This document shows, one piece after another, positions 1 to 6,468 of a stretch of 64,000 nucleotides of DNA; within the stretch, counting starts at the first letter, position 1; every line of letters starts with the position of its first letter. The notes below the pieces were generated by a model. The model was not told where the DNA came from and did not search any database. It was given only the letters and a program-made list of their open reading frames with translations. The position numbers and the translations under genes are program-made. Source of the DNA: Hyphomicrobiales bacterium (GTDB lineage Bacteria; Pseudomonadota; Alphaproteobacteria; Rhizobiales; Kaistiaceae); the NCBI GenBank assembly GCA_017305635.1, contig JAFKKF010000012.1, forward strand, positions 1 to 64,000, read 5' to 3'.

Positions 1-279
1 ATGCCGACGCCACTTGTCCAGTTCATCGCGGGCGGCCCACCCCCGACGCTCACCCTCGGTCAGCTCGGCAAACGCCGGCCCCGCGGCGGCAGCGGCCGGC
101 ACGTAGTCGTCGCGCATGTGCCTTGGCCATACCGCCTTGCCATTCCAACAGACGACGCTCATGCCGTCGCCATTCCCCTCAAGGAAGGCGCTGAAGCGTT
201 CCGGGTGACCAATCCTGATGAACAACGTCAGGGCCGGACGGCTCACCTCAATCTCAAATCGGGTGGTGCGAACTTTCAT
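1..279 (-). CDS. Hypothetical protein, 3' end cut by the window edge
   Basis: An open minus-strand frame starts at ATG 279 and runs off the left edge without a stop (93 codons visible). It begins MKVRTTRFEIEVSRPALTLF and continues as ordinary mixed protein sequence, with charged residues toward the visible end (ELDKWRR). A purine-rich GGGAGA lies about 10 bases upstream of the start. I do not recognise a family. It belongs to the element with the recombinases and faces away from the small gene at 318. Confidence 0.5.
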   Translation of the reverse strand, partial: MKVRTTRFEIEVSRPALTLFIRIGHPERFSAFLEGNGDGMSVVCWNGKAVWPRHMRDDYVPAAAAAGPAFAELTEGERRGWAARDELDKWRRH

Positions 280-317
280 CGTCGGGGTGTCTCCCAGCCG
301 GTCCCGAGGTGGCCCCT

Positions 318-530
318 ATGGCCCCTCGACGCCCCCTTACGGTCAACGACCGGCGACTCGCGATCAACGCTCAAGAATGGCGGGATACCGCGGATTTCAT
401 TGCACTAGCACAACGTTTGGGGGCCTTGTCGAGTCCCCTCAATGGCTTGGCCGGCACAAGCCGTGAGTCAGAATGTCGCGGGGTGTCCGGTTCGGTGAGA
501 GCGGTTCTTGTGGCCGAGGGTGCAGGGTAA
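318..530 (+). CDS. Small hypothetical protein
   Basis: A 70-codon frame starting at ATG 318, with GAGG eight bases upstream. An in-frame GTG at 309 is an alternative start. The product is soluble-looking, with mixed composition (VNDRRLAINAQEWRDTADFI near the N-terminus) and no membrane segment. It is divergent from the partial gene at 1-279. I recognise no domain. The call rests only on the ribosome binding site and protein-like composition, so it may be spurious. Confidence 0.35.
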   Translation: MAPRRPLTVNDRRLAINAQEWRDTADFIALAQRLGALSSPLNGLAGTSRESECRGVSGSVRAVLVAEGAG

Positions 531-569
531 TCGGCAAGGTACGTTCATGGGGCGGAGCCGAGAGGGGCT

Positions 570-1286
570 TTAATGCCCCGGCGCCGCCCTCTCACGGTCC
601 AACACGCTCAACACTCGCTGCACCTGTACCGCCGTCCACGTCGTGGCGCCCCGCGCGGTCGGCACCTCCCGCTCAGTGAGGGCCCGCGCGATGCCCCCGA
701 GGGTCACCACGCCGGCCGTCCGTAGCTCCTCAATGACGGGGGCGAGGTCGGCAGCGCGGCCGGCGACGCGCTCCGCCACGGCAGCCTTGGCGGCCTTCCG
801 CATGGCCCGGGTCGGCCGCTGTCCCCGGTCACCGCCGAGGACCGTCCCCCGCGCCTTGGCAGCGGCAAGGGCGGCCTTGGTGCGCTGGCTGATCAGGCCG
901 GCCTCAAGTTCCGCAACCGCCACCATGCTGTTGAGGAGGAAGCGGCCTTGCGGTCCCTCGACCTGGGGAAGGTCACAGAACCGGACGTCAACGCCAGCCT
1001 CCAGCAAGCGGGAGAGGAACGCGACCGAACGGGTGAGGCGGTCCAGCTTGGCGACGATGAGAGGCACCTTGTGGAGCCGCGCGGCGGCCAGTGCCTTCTC
1101 CAGCTCGGGGCGGTCGGAACGCCGGCCGCTCTCCACCTCGACGTGCTCCGCGACGATCCGCCAGCGACCCCCGTTAAGGTAGTGCTGGACCGCCTCCCGC
1201 TGAGCCTGAAGGCCGAGGCCTGAGGCGCCTTGCTTCGCGGTGCTAACCCGGTAGTACGCAACAAAACCGCCGTTCGCCATCACCAT
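570..1286 (-). CDS. Serine recombinase (resolvase/invertase family)
   Basis: Site-specific DNA recombinase of the small serine type, about 238 aa. The N-terminal catalytic domain opens with YYRVST, whose serine (residue 15 from the chosen start) is the expected nucleophile. It is followed by the family pattern around LIVAKLDRLTRS and FLLNSMVAVAELEAGLISQRT. The C-terminal third (ALTEREVPTARGATTW) looks like the usual helix-turn-helix DNA-binding domain. ATG 1286 is chosen because AGGAG lies four bases upstream. An in-frame start at 1343 would add 19 unlikely residues, and ATG 1280 is also possible. A perfect palindrome sits just upstream at 1296-1311. The role could be element resolution or inversion, or integration. 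Confidence 0.85.
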   Translation of the reverse strand: MVMANGGFVAYYRVSTAKQGASGLGLQAQREAVQHYLNGGRWRIVAEHVEVESGRRSDRPELEKALAAARLHKVPLIVAKLDRLTRSVAFLSRLLEAGVDVRFCDLPQVEGPQGRFLLNSMVAVAELEAGLISQRTKAALAAAKARGTVLGGDRGQRPTRAMRKAAKAAVAERVAGRAADLAPVIEELRTAGVVTLGGIARALTEREVPTARGATTWTAVQVQRVLSVLDRERAAPGH

Positions 1287-1295
1287 AACGCTCCT

Positions 1296-1311
1296 GTCAA
1301 CGTTCGTTGAC
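1296..1311. repeat. Perfect inverted repeat with 2-bp centre at the recombinase promoter
   Basis: GTCAACG-TT-CGTTGAC: two perfect 7-bp arms around a TT dinucleotide, nine bases upstream of the recombinase start and overlapping its ribosome binding region. Small serine recombinases cut at the centre of dyad sites with a 2-bp overlap, so this could be a crossover site. It could equally be an operator. Function is inferred. Confidence 0.5.
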
Positions 1312-1680
1312 TGAAACGTAGTGGGCAATGACTCGGCGGTCAAGCGTGGAAGTCAAGCACGTCGGGGCGAGTGGCTGCAGGCATGCCCCCGCAAGAATTG
1401 GAGCGTCCCTTGAGGGTCCATGGCCACTCCCGGCGGCCGGAGAATTTTTCAAATTCCTGAGGGCCGAGGCACCCCCCTCCCCCCTTTCATTTTTGGGGGG
1501 AAAACGATGCCCGTAGATTGCCGCGAGGGAAGATCGGCCCGCGCGGGGGGAACGCGCCAAACTTGATTAAGAAATATCCCTCCTCGGATTTTTCCGCCAA
1601 AACATTCTGGTGTGGCACCCGCTGGCACACGCTATGGGAGCATGTTAGGGTACCGCGTCGTCCAACCTATGGAGGACTCA
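1312..1680. other. Intergenic region, no gene supported
   Basis: About 370 bases between the divergent recombinase and the micropeptide genes. It contains a C-run/G-run hairpin (arms 1478-1484 and 1495-1501) and a stretch from about 1560 to 1610 that is visibly richer in A/T than the surroundings. A 10-bp tandem repeat lies just upstream of the first micropeptide. Short frames here overlap on both strands without ribosome binding sites, so I call none. Confidence 0.5.
1613..1632. promoter_or_regulatory. Tandem 10-bp direct repeat upstream of micropeptide gene A
   Basis: TGGCACCCGC is followed immediately by TGGCACACGC, one mismatch, ending 48 bases before the micropeptide start. A one-turn tandem repeat at promoter distance is a plausible activator or repressor site. 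It superficially resembles a sigma-54 site, but the GG-to-GC spacing is 9 instead of 10. Confidence 0.3.
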
Positions 1681-1791
1681 ATGCGCTACGTGGCGCTCGT
1701 ACTCGCAGTTCTGCTCGGCTTGGCGGTAGTCGCACCGATCAGTGGAAGTGTGCCGGCTCAGGCCGCGTGCACATCCTCCGACTGCGACTAG
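1681..1791 (+). CDS. Secreted cysteine micropeptide A (36 aa)
   Basis: A 36-residue product. It begins MRY, has a strongly hydrophobic core (residues 4-18, VALVLAVLLGLAVVA), then a Sec-type cleavage site AQA, leaving a predicted mature octapeptide ACTSSDCD with two cysteines four residues apart. GGAGG lies five bases before the ATG. It is the paralogue of the next gene: both end their signal peptide just before C-T-S-x-x-C-D. There is no lipobox leucine at -3. I know no family that fits. The start, stop, ribosome binding site and paralogy are seen; export and disulfide formation are inferred. Confidence 0.6.
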   Translation: MRYVALVLAVLLGLAVVAPISGSVPAQAACTSSDCD

Positions 1792-1804
1792 TATTCCTGA
1801 CCTC

Positions 1805-1830
1805 GGGGCTCCGTCGCAAGGCGGGGCCCC
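1805..1830 (+). terminator. Hairpin between the two micropeptide genes
   Basis: Arms 1805-1813 and 1822-1830 pair over 9 bp with one G-T wobble around an 8-base loop. It is followed by only two T residues, so it is more likely an attenuator or mRNA-stability element than a strong terminator. Confidence 0.4.
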
Positions 1831-1867
1831 TTCAAGTCGCCAATCATCCACCTCAAGGGAGACCTTT

Positions 1868-1996
1868 ATGCTCCGCCGAATTGTGACCGTTCTGGTCCTG
1901 ATGGGTGCCGTGAGCGTCGGCGTCGTGGGGCCTGGGTACGCTTCCTGCACCAGCGCCAATTGCGACGTGAAGTGCAGTGACCCCGACAAGTGCTAG
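1868..1996 (+). CDS. Secreted cysteine micropeptide B (42 aa)
   Basis: A 42-residue product with an N-terminal MLRR, a hydrophobic core (IVTVLVLMGAVSVGVV) and a probable signal peptidase site after GYA. The predicted mature peptide is SCTSANCDVKCSDPDKC: 17 residues, four cysteines, acidic and lysine-containing. AAGGGAG lies upstream of the ATG. It shares C-T-S-x-x-C-D with peptide A and adds a second cysteine pair. Its stop codon overlaps that of the convergent integrase inside one CTAG (1993-1996). Possible roles are signalling peptide, bacteriocin-like peptide or metal binding; the sequence does not decide. Confidence 0.6.
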   Translation: MLRRIVTVLVLMGAVSVGVVGPGYASCTSANCDVKCSDPDKC

Positions 1997-3318
1997 GCCA
2001 CGCCCGCCGGCAACCTCACCGCCTCGACTACGGCCCTCATCTGTTGCTCGGCGGGCCCCCCTGAGTACACCCCGAGGGTCATGCCGGGGCGCCGATGGCC
2101 GACAACGGCCTCCACGACATGCACCGGTTGTCCGGCCCGCTCGGCCGCCGTGATGAACCATCGGCGGAACGAGTGGAAGGTGATGAGGGACTGGCGCTCC
2201 CCCTCGACCACCTGATCAACGCCGACGCGCGTCCTCAGCGTTTTGAAGCGCTTCACGAGGGTCATTGAGCGCTCCATCTTGCTGTCCGGCGGCGGTGCGC
2301 GCTCCTCATGGATTAGGAAGGCATCGGCCTCTTTCCCCTTGGTCCGTCGGCTCACCACGTGGGCTAAGTCGGGGTGGATCGGCACCTTGCGGATGCCGGC
2401 TTTGGTCTTGGCGCTCCGAATGTCGAACACACCGGCGCGGCAGTCGGCCACGGTCAGCCGGGCAATCTCTTCGATCCTCATGCCAGACAGCGCGGCAATC
2501 CTCATCGTGTCGGCCAGCGCTGCATCGGCCTTCGCGTTGAGGAGTGTCACCACCTCGGCGTCGGTGAACGGCCGCTTGCCCGGTCCCTCGCTCCTCTTCT
2601 TACTGACGCCTTGCCCCAGCCACGGGTTCTCAGTGGCGTGGCCGCGCTTGATGAGCCATTTCCAAAACACCGACATGGTCGAGATGTATTTGTTGGTCGT
2701 CTTCGCGTTGGCGTGGGTCTCCACGAATGCCTCGCGGATGTACCGGCCCGCCACCTTCCGCGTGGTGCCCTCGACAGTGCCGGGCTCCTTCGCCGCTCGC
2801 GACCATGCCATGAAGCGCTCGACGGCACGGCGGTGGTCGGCTTCCTGCCGGGGCTTCGCTCGCGCCTCGGCAAGCCATGCGTCCACCAATGTGCTGATGG
2901 GCGTGGCCCGACCATATGCCATGTCATAGAGCACCTTGGCGCGGCCGGGGCCTTCCTTCTCGGTAAGTTCCTCTACCCGGTCGAGAAGCAATTCCGCCGC
3001 CGTGGTCGGAGCGTCGTCGGGCCCGTGGCCATACGCCGGCCGTTCCTTCTCGAGGCTTATGGCATCCCGCCACGCCGCGCCCTCCTCAATCAGTGGGTCC
3101 GCTGAGCCCATGGTGGCCTGCCGCTCAGCGGCGGCGAAGCGGCGCTTCAGGTCCGCGACCACGTCGTGCTTGAGGAGGTTCGCCTTGGCCAAACTATCCG
3201 TGCGGAGAGGGACCATCACATGGGTGCTGCCGATGACCGCCTGGGCCTTCAACGGTACCTTGAGGCGGACTCGCCATTGCTGCCCGTGCCGCTGAAGGTA
3301 CCGGCTATCACCGCGCAT
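1993..3318 (-). CDS. Tyrosine-type integrase/recombinase
   Basis: About 441 aa from ATG 3318, chosen because the preceding 19 residues of the longer frame (start 3375) look non-conserved. The N-terminal part is a phage-integrase-like arm/core-binding region (YISTMSVFWKWLIKRGH). The catalytic domain shows the tyrosine recombinase set: Arg in ALSGMRIEEIARL, H-x-x-R in HSFRR (about 382-385), His in GHRRPG (about 408), and the nucleophile in LGVYSGG (Tyr about 418). It would catalyse integration and excision of the element. It is transcribed inward from the chromosome side and ends tail-to-tail with micropeptide B. Confidence 0.92.
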   Translation of the reverse strand: MRGDSRYLQRHGQQWRVRLKVPLKAQAVIGSTHVMVPLRTDSLAKANLLKHDVVADLKRRFAAAERQATMGSADPLIEEGAAWRDAISLEKERPAYGHGPDDAPTTAAELLLDRVEELTEKEGPGRAKVLYDMAYGRATPISTLVDAWLAEARAKPRQEADHRRAVERFMAWSRAAKEPGTVEGTTRKVAGRYIREAFVETHANAKTTNKYISTMSVFWKWLIKRGHATENPWLGQGVSKKRSEGPGKRPFTDAEVVTLLNAKADAALADTMRIAALSGMRIEEIARLTVADCRAGVFDIRSAKTKAGIRKVPIHPDLAHVVSRRTKGKEADAFLIHEERAPPPDSKMERSMTLVKRFKTLRTRVGVDQVVEGERQSLITFHSFRRWFITAAERAGQPVHVVEAVVGHRRPGMTLGVYSGGPAEQQMRAVVEAVRLPAGVA

Positions 3319-3603
3319 TTTCCTGCCCCTGAACGTGTCTGAGTGTCCCACGGGTGTACCATGCAGGTGACCCAAATCAATCCTTCAAAATGGCGAAATA
3401 CTTATGCTTTGCGCTGATTTTGACCTCGCCCTGAAATTCCTAGTTCCCCAGCCATTCCCAGTTGCATTACAATTCAGTCGCTTGGCGGCTTGGGCCGTGC
3501 GAGTGCGTCGCCGGGCGTGGCCGGGGACAGGGTCTCGGTGGTGCGCCGATCCTCTTCCTGGGAGCCGGCGCATCGGGGATGCAAGGTTGGGACGCGAGGG
3601 GAC
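3319..3603. other. Junction between element and chromosome
   Basis: About 285 bases upstream of the integrase and before the preferred SGNH start. The part from 3380 to 3480 is A/T-richer than the flanks and could contain the integrase promoter and the attachment site. I see no tRNA or obvious direct repeat. An in-frame TTG at 3490 could extend the SGNH protein by 38 residues, but that extension does not look conserved. Confidence 0.4.
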
Positions 3604-4293
3604 GTGAGCCGTCTCACAGCCGCGATAGGGCGACTTCGCTCGGCGCGCGGGTCCGACCCGCGGTCGACCGCGGAGGCCTGGTGGGAGCGCCTGAGAGGCG
3701 AGCCGGGGACAGCGCACGTATTCGGCGACAGCCAGACCCATACCTATGTCGGCCTCCCCCGCATGGTGGTCCATACGCGGCTTGCCCGCAGCATGCATCG
3801 CGCTGCCATGGACGGACCGCTCTTCCCGCGGTGGCTATCGCTCCTCGTAGGAAGAAGAAGCACCCTCGTCTTCGCCTACGGCAACGTCGATGTGCGCAGG
3901 CATATCGGCCGGATCGCGGCGGAGCGCGGGCTTCCCGTCGAGCATGTCGTCGACGATCTGGTCGCGCGCTACATGGCGGCGATCGAAACGGCGCGCGCCG
4001 GTCGGCGCGTCGTGGTCGTCGCGCCCATGGCACCGGGCACGAATGCGGCGATCCTGCCGCGGTTCGGGGCGTGGGGGAGCGAAGAGCAGCGCGTCGATGT
4101 TCGCCAGCAGGTAACCGCGGCCCTTGCCCGCGCCTGCGCCCCGCTAGGGTTCGGCTTCGTCGACAGCTCCGCGAGCTACAGCGACCCGCGCGGCTGCCTG
4201 AAGCGGGAATTCTCCGACGACGGCGTCCACCTGCTTCCCGGCGTGCGCGGGCCCGCGATCGAGGCGCTTCGCAGCGCCCTCGATCTCCGCTAG
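3604..4293 (+). CDS. SGNH/GDSL-fold protein, hydrolase-like
   Basis: About 229 aa from GTG 3604; an in-frame TTG at 3490 is the alternative. The GDS block (HVFGDSQTHTYVG, Ser about 43) is followed by a possible block III (FAYGNVDVR) and a C-terminal D-x-x-H pair in DDGVHLLPG (about 206-209). These match the catalytic Ser and Asp/His of the SGNH superfamily, which includes esterases and acetylhydrolases. No signal peptide is visible, so it is probably cytoplasmic. A region about VVVVAPMAPGTN forms a central strand. It stands alone beside the integrase, and its substrate is unknown. The N-terminus may have been altered by element insertion. Confidence 0.6.
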   Translation: MSRLTAAIGRLRSARGSDPRSTAEAWWERLRGEPGTAHVFGDSQTHTYVGLPRMVVHTRLARSMHRAAMDGPLFPRWLSLLVGRRSTLVFAYGNVDVRRHIGRIAAERGLPVEHVVDDLVARYMAAIETARAGRRVVVVAPMAPGTNAAILPRFGAWGSEEQRVDVRQQVTAALARACAPLGFGFVDSSASYSDPRGCLKREFSDDGVHLLPGVRGPAIEALRSALDLR

Positions 4294-4315
4294 CGGCGTT
4301 CGCCGGAGCCCCCTT

Positions 4316-4343
4316 CCCCTCCCTCGCCGAGGCGAAGGAGGGG
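4316..4343. terminator. Bidirectional stem-loop between convergent genes
   Basis: Arms 4316-4328 and 4331-4343 pair over 13 bp with one mismatch, between the convergent SGNH and SH3 genes. There is no T tract. The arms resemble the CCCTCC/GGAGGG palindromes seen elsewhere in the window. Confidence 0.45.
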
Positions 4344-4357
4344 CTGGCCGCGCCCCG

Positions 4358-5920
4358 TCAATTGTCGAGGAACTTCTTGAAGATGTAGCCGCGCTTGCCG
4401 TCGGCGACGACCTCGCACCAGCCGTCGCACTGGACGACCTGGACCTTGGCGCCGGCGCCAAGGATCTTCACCGAAGGCGCGTCATTGTCGGGCTTGGCCC
4501 GCATGTTCACCGCCATCAGGACCTTGGCCTTGCCGGGCGACGGCGCCGGGATGCTGGCCGTGCTCTTCTTCGCCGGCGTGCCGGCATTGTCGTCGCCCTT
4601 GCCGAAGAAGGAGCGCGCCACGGGATCGTCGGGGCGCGGCGTCGGCGCATAGGCGAGAACCTGGCCGCCTGAGGCGGCGGGGGGCTGCGGCCGGGCCTGC
4701 GCCGGACGCGAGGCGACGGTGGCGACGAAATTCTCGGTATCGCCCGAGGGCGCGGGCGCCGCGTCGGCGAGGGCCGCATCCTCGGTGCTGCGGAGCGCCG
4801 GCGACCCGCCATCGTCCGGCGCGACCTCGGCGGTGGCGACCACGGCCGGCTTCGCGGCGGCGAGCGGCGCGGGAGCCGGAATCGCGTCGGCGGAAGCACG
4901 GGCGGGCGCCGCGTTGGGGACCGGTCCAGCCGCAGGCGTCGCGGTTGCCGAAGCGACCTTCACCGGTACGGTCTCGTCGGCGCCCGGTACGCGATCGGCG
5001 TCGAGCTTGGCGATCTTGCTCGAATCGGCAGCCGGATGGTTCGGCACGAGGGCGACCGCCGGCGTCGCCACCGGGGCGACGGAATATTGGTAGGCGGCGA
5101 TGGCGCCGACGCCCACCGCCAGCCCGAAAAGCGTCGCGGCGGCAAGGACCTTGGCGCTGATGCCGCGCGTCGTCTCCACCAGCGGCGGCAGGTAGGCGAG
5201 CCCTTCGGGCTGGCGCCATGCCCGGCGCGTGAAGGCGCGCGGCAGCGGTTCGTCCGCCTCTTCTTCCTCCACATCTTCGTCATCCCGCCCGGCTTCGCCG
5301 GCGGTCAGCCATCCGGGAGGCTCATGGCCGAAGGCGTCCTCGTCGGCATCGGCGGCCTCCCGGTCGAATGCCTCGTCGGCAAGCGCCTCCACCCACTCCG
5401 CATCGGCGGGCGCATCGACGCCCGCTTCCTCGCGGACGGCATCGCGGAGATCGGGCCGGACCCCGGCGGGAAGCGGCGGCAGGGGCTCGAGGTCGAGCGG
5501 CGTCGCCGCCGGCAGCCGTGGTCCTTCCGGCGCATAGATCGAGCGCGCAGCGAGCGCCGACCCGATCTTCGCCTCTTCCTCTGGCACCGCGCCCACCTCG
5601 GTCGCCGTCGCCTTCGCAACCGGCGCGCGGGGCGCGGCAAAGGCCGAGGCCACGGTCTCGAGATGGCCACGCAGCGCCGCTTCGAGGCGAGCCGCAACGT
5701 CATCGGATTTCGGCGAGGCCTCGACGGCGGGTCGAGCGGATTCCTCCGATGCGCGCGGGGGCACGGGCGAGGCCTGCCGGCCGGCCGCCGCACTCGCATC
5801 CTGCGGCACGAGCATGCCGGCGGGCCCCTGGGCGCGCTTCGCCTCCAAGCGCATCAGCGCCGCGTCGGCCAGCGATACCCGGGCCCGGATGCGGACTGGA
5901 GATTTCCCCGGATGAGCCAT
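4358..5920 (-). CDS. Membrane-anchored SH3-domain protein
   Basis: 520 aa. A long acidic, proline/alanine-rich N-terminal half (residues 1-265, with the acidic run DDEDVEEEEADE) is followed by one hydrophobic segment (about 270-288, KVLAAATLFGLAVGVGAIAA), then a low-complexity Ala/Pro linker. The C-terminal bacterial SH3 domain (SH3_3; about 465-520) includes VNMRAKPDNDAPSVKIL and GWCEVVADGKRGYIFKKFL. The topology suggests a cytoplasmic N-terminus and a periplasmic SH3 domain that may bind peptidoglycan or a protein partner. Its conserved pair of cysteines (QCDGWC) could form a disulfide. It is monocistronic. No catalytic domain is seen. Confidence 0.75.
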   Translation of the reverse strand: MAHPGKSPVRIRARVSLADAALMRLEAKRAQGPAGMLVPQDASAAAGRQASPVPPRASEESARPAVEASPKSDDVAARLEAALRGHLETVASAFAAPRAPVAKATATEVGAVPEEEAKIGSALAARSIYAPEGPRLPAATPLDLEPLPPLPAGVRPDLRDAVREEAGVDAPADAEWVEALADEAFDREAADADEDAFGHEPPGWLTAGEAGRDDEDVEEEEADEPLPRAFTRRAWRQPEGLAYLPPLVETTRGISAKVLAAATLFGLAVGVGAIAAYQYSVAPVATPAVALVPNHPAADSSKIAKLDADRVPGADETVPVKVASATATPAAGPVPNAAPARASADAIPAPAPLAAAKPAVVATAEVAPDDGGSPALRSTEDAALADAAPAPSGDTENFVATVASRPAQARPQPPAASGGQVLAYAPTPRPDDPVARSFFGKGDDNAGTPAKKSTASIPAPSPGKAKVLMAVNMRAKPDNDAPSVKILGAGAKVQVVQCDGWCEVVADGKRGYIFKKFLDN

Positions 5921-6468
5921 CGTACTCGCCTCTTACAACAGACTATCGTCTGGCGCGACGTCGCTCAGCCATTTCAGATTTGCCCGTCTGAAAACCTGGT
6001 CGTCGCCCGTCTCACATGCGGTCCGGCGCCACTCCCCAGAAGCGCTTTCGAATCGCACCTCCGACCGTGGCGGCCGATTGCGGCAAGTCCTAGCCGAGAT
6101 TGCGGCCATCCGCAGAAATCCGCCATCCGGCCTGACATACCGGATACAGAATTGGGGCGAAATCCTTGTCCGACAAGGGACTCCGCGATTAGCGCCGTCG
6201 TCAAATTTTTTGCCGTCGAAACCGCCCTGCGCCCGAGCACGGAAAAAGGCGGCCGTCCGCGGGCCGCCATGGCCGCAGATGTCGGCCCGACGCCGGAGCG
6301 GCTGCGGCATTTTGTACCTTACCGAGACTTAATGCTGCCCGAGCGACGGGGAATTCATCGCCGGCCCGTTTGCTGCTCTGCATCATCGGTTGCGGGCGGC
6401 CACGGGGTCGCCCGCTGCTTTTCCGGGCTTCTTTGGCAAGTCCGGGCTTCAACAAGGGCTGACGGTAC
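5921..6468. other. Long intergenic region upstream of the RND operon
   Basis: About 550 bases between divergent genes. Frames on both strands here (for example 5933-6310 minus) are arginine- and cysteine-rich and lack ribosome binding sites, so I call no gene. It contains an A/T-rich patch near 6205-6215 and a hairpin at 6392-6415, and must carry the promoters for both flanking genes. Confidence 0.5.
6392..6415 (+). terminator. Hairpin with T tract in the RND leader
   Basis: GCGGGCG (6392-6398) pairs with CGCCCGC (6409-6415), followed by TGCTTTT. No gene precedes it on this strand, so it may be an attenuator in the leader of the efflux operon rather than the end of a gene. Confidence 0.4.

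Larger units (their letters stand above)
1..3400. mobile_element. End of an integrative element or genomic island
   Basis: This stretch holds a serine recombinase, a tyrosine integrase, short hypothetical genes and two secreted micropeptides, with no housekeeping gene. The integrase is transcribed leftward, from the side facing ordinary chromosomal genes (SGNH, SH3, RND pump), which is the usual layout at the attachment end of an integrated element. The right boundary is inferred to lie between the integrase start and about 3490. I found no tRNA there and no duplicated attachment sequence, because the other end lies outside the window. The extent given is approximate. Confidence 0.6.

Noticed and set aside
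1493..1504. Terminator from the C-run/G-run hairpin in the recombinase-micropeptide gap
   Set aside because: The stem is followed by A residues on the plus strand and no T tract occurs after it in either direction. No gene ends here.
1611..1632. Sigma-54-like promoter before the micropeptides
   Set aside because: TGGCAC is present, but the GG-to-GC spacing is 9 instead of 10 and the -12 element is not TTGC. Reported only as a direct repeat.
3319..3490. tRNA attachment site next to the integrase
   Set aside because: No cloverleaf, T-loop or CCA-like 3' end could be found on either strand.
5933..6310. 125-codon minus-strand frame in the gap before the RND operon
   Set aside because: Arg/Cys/Pro-rich, no ribosome binding site, overlapped by similar frames on both strands. 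No recognisable motif.
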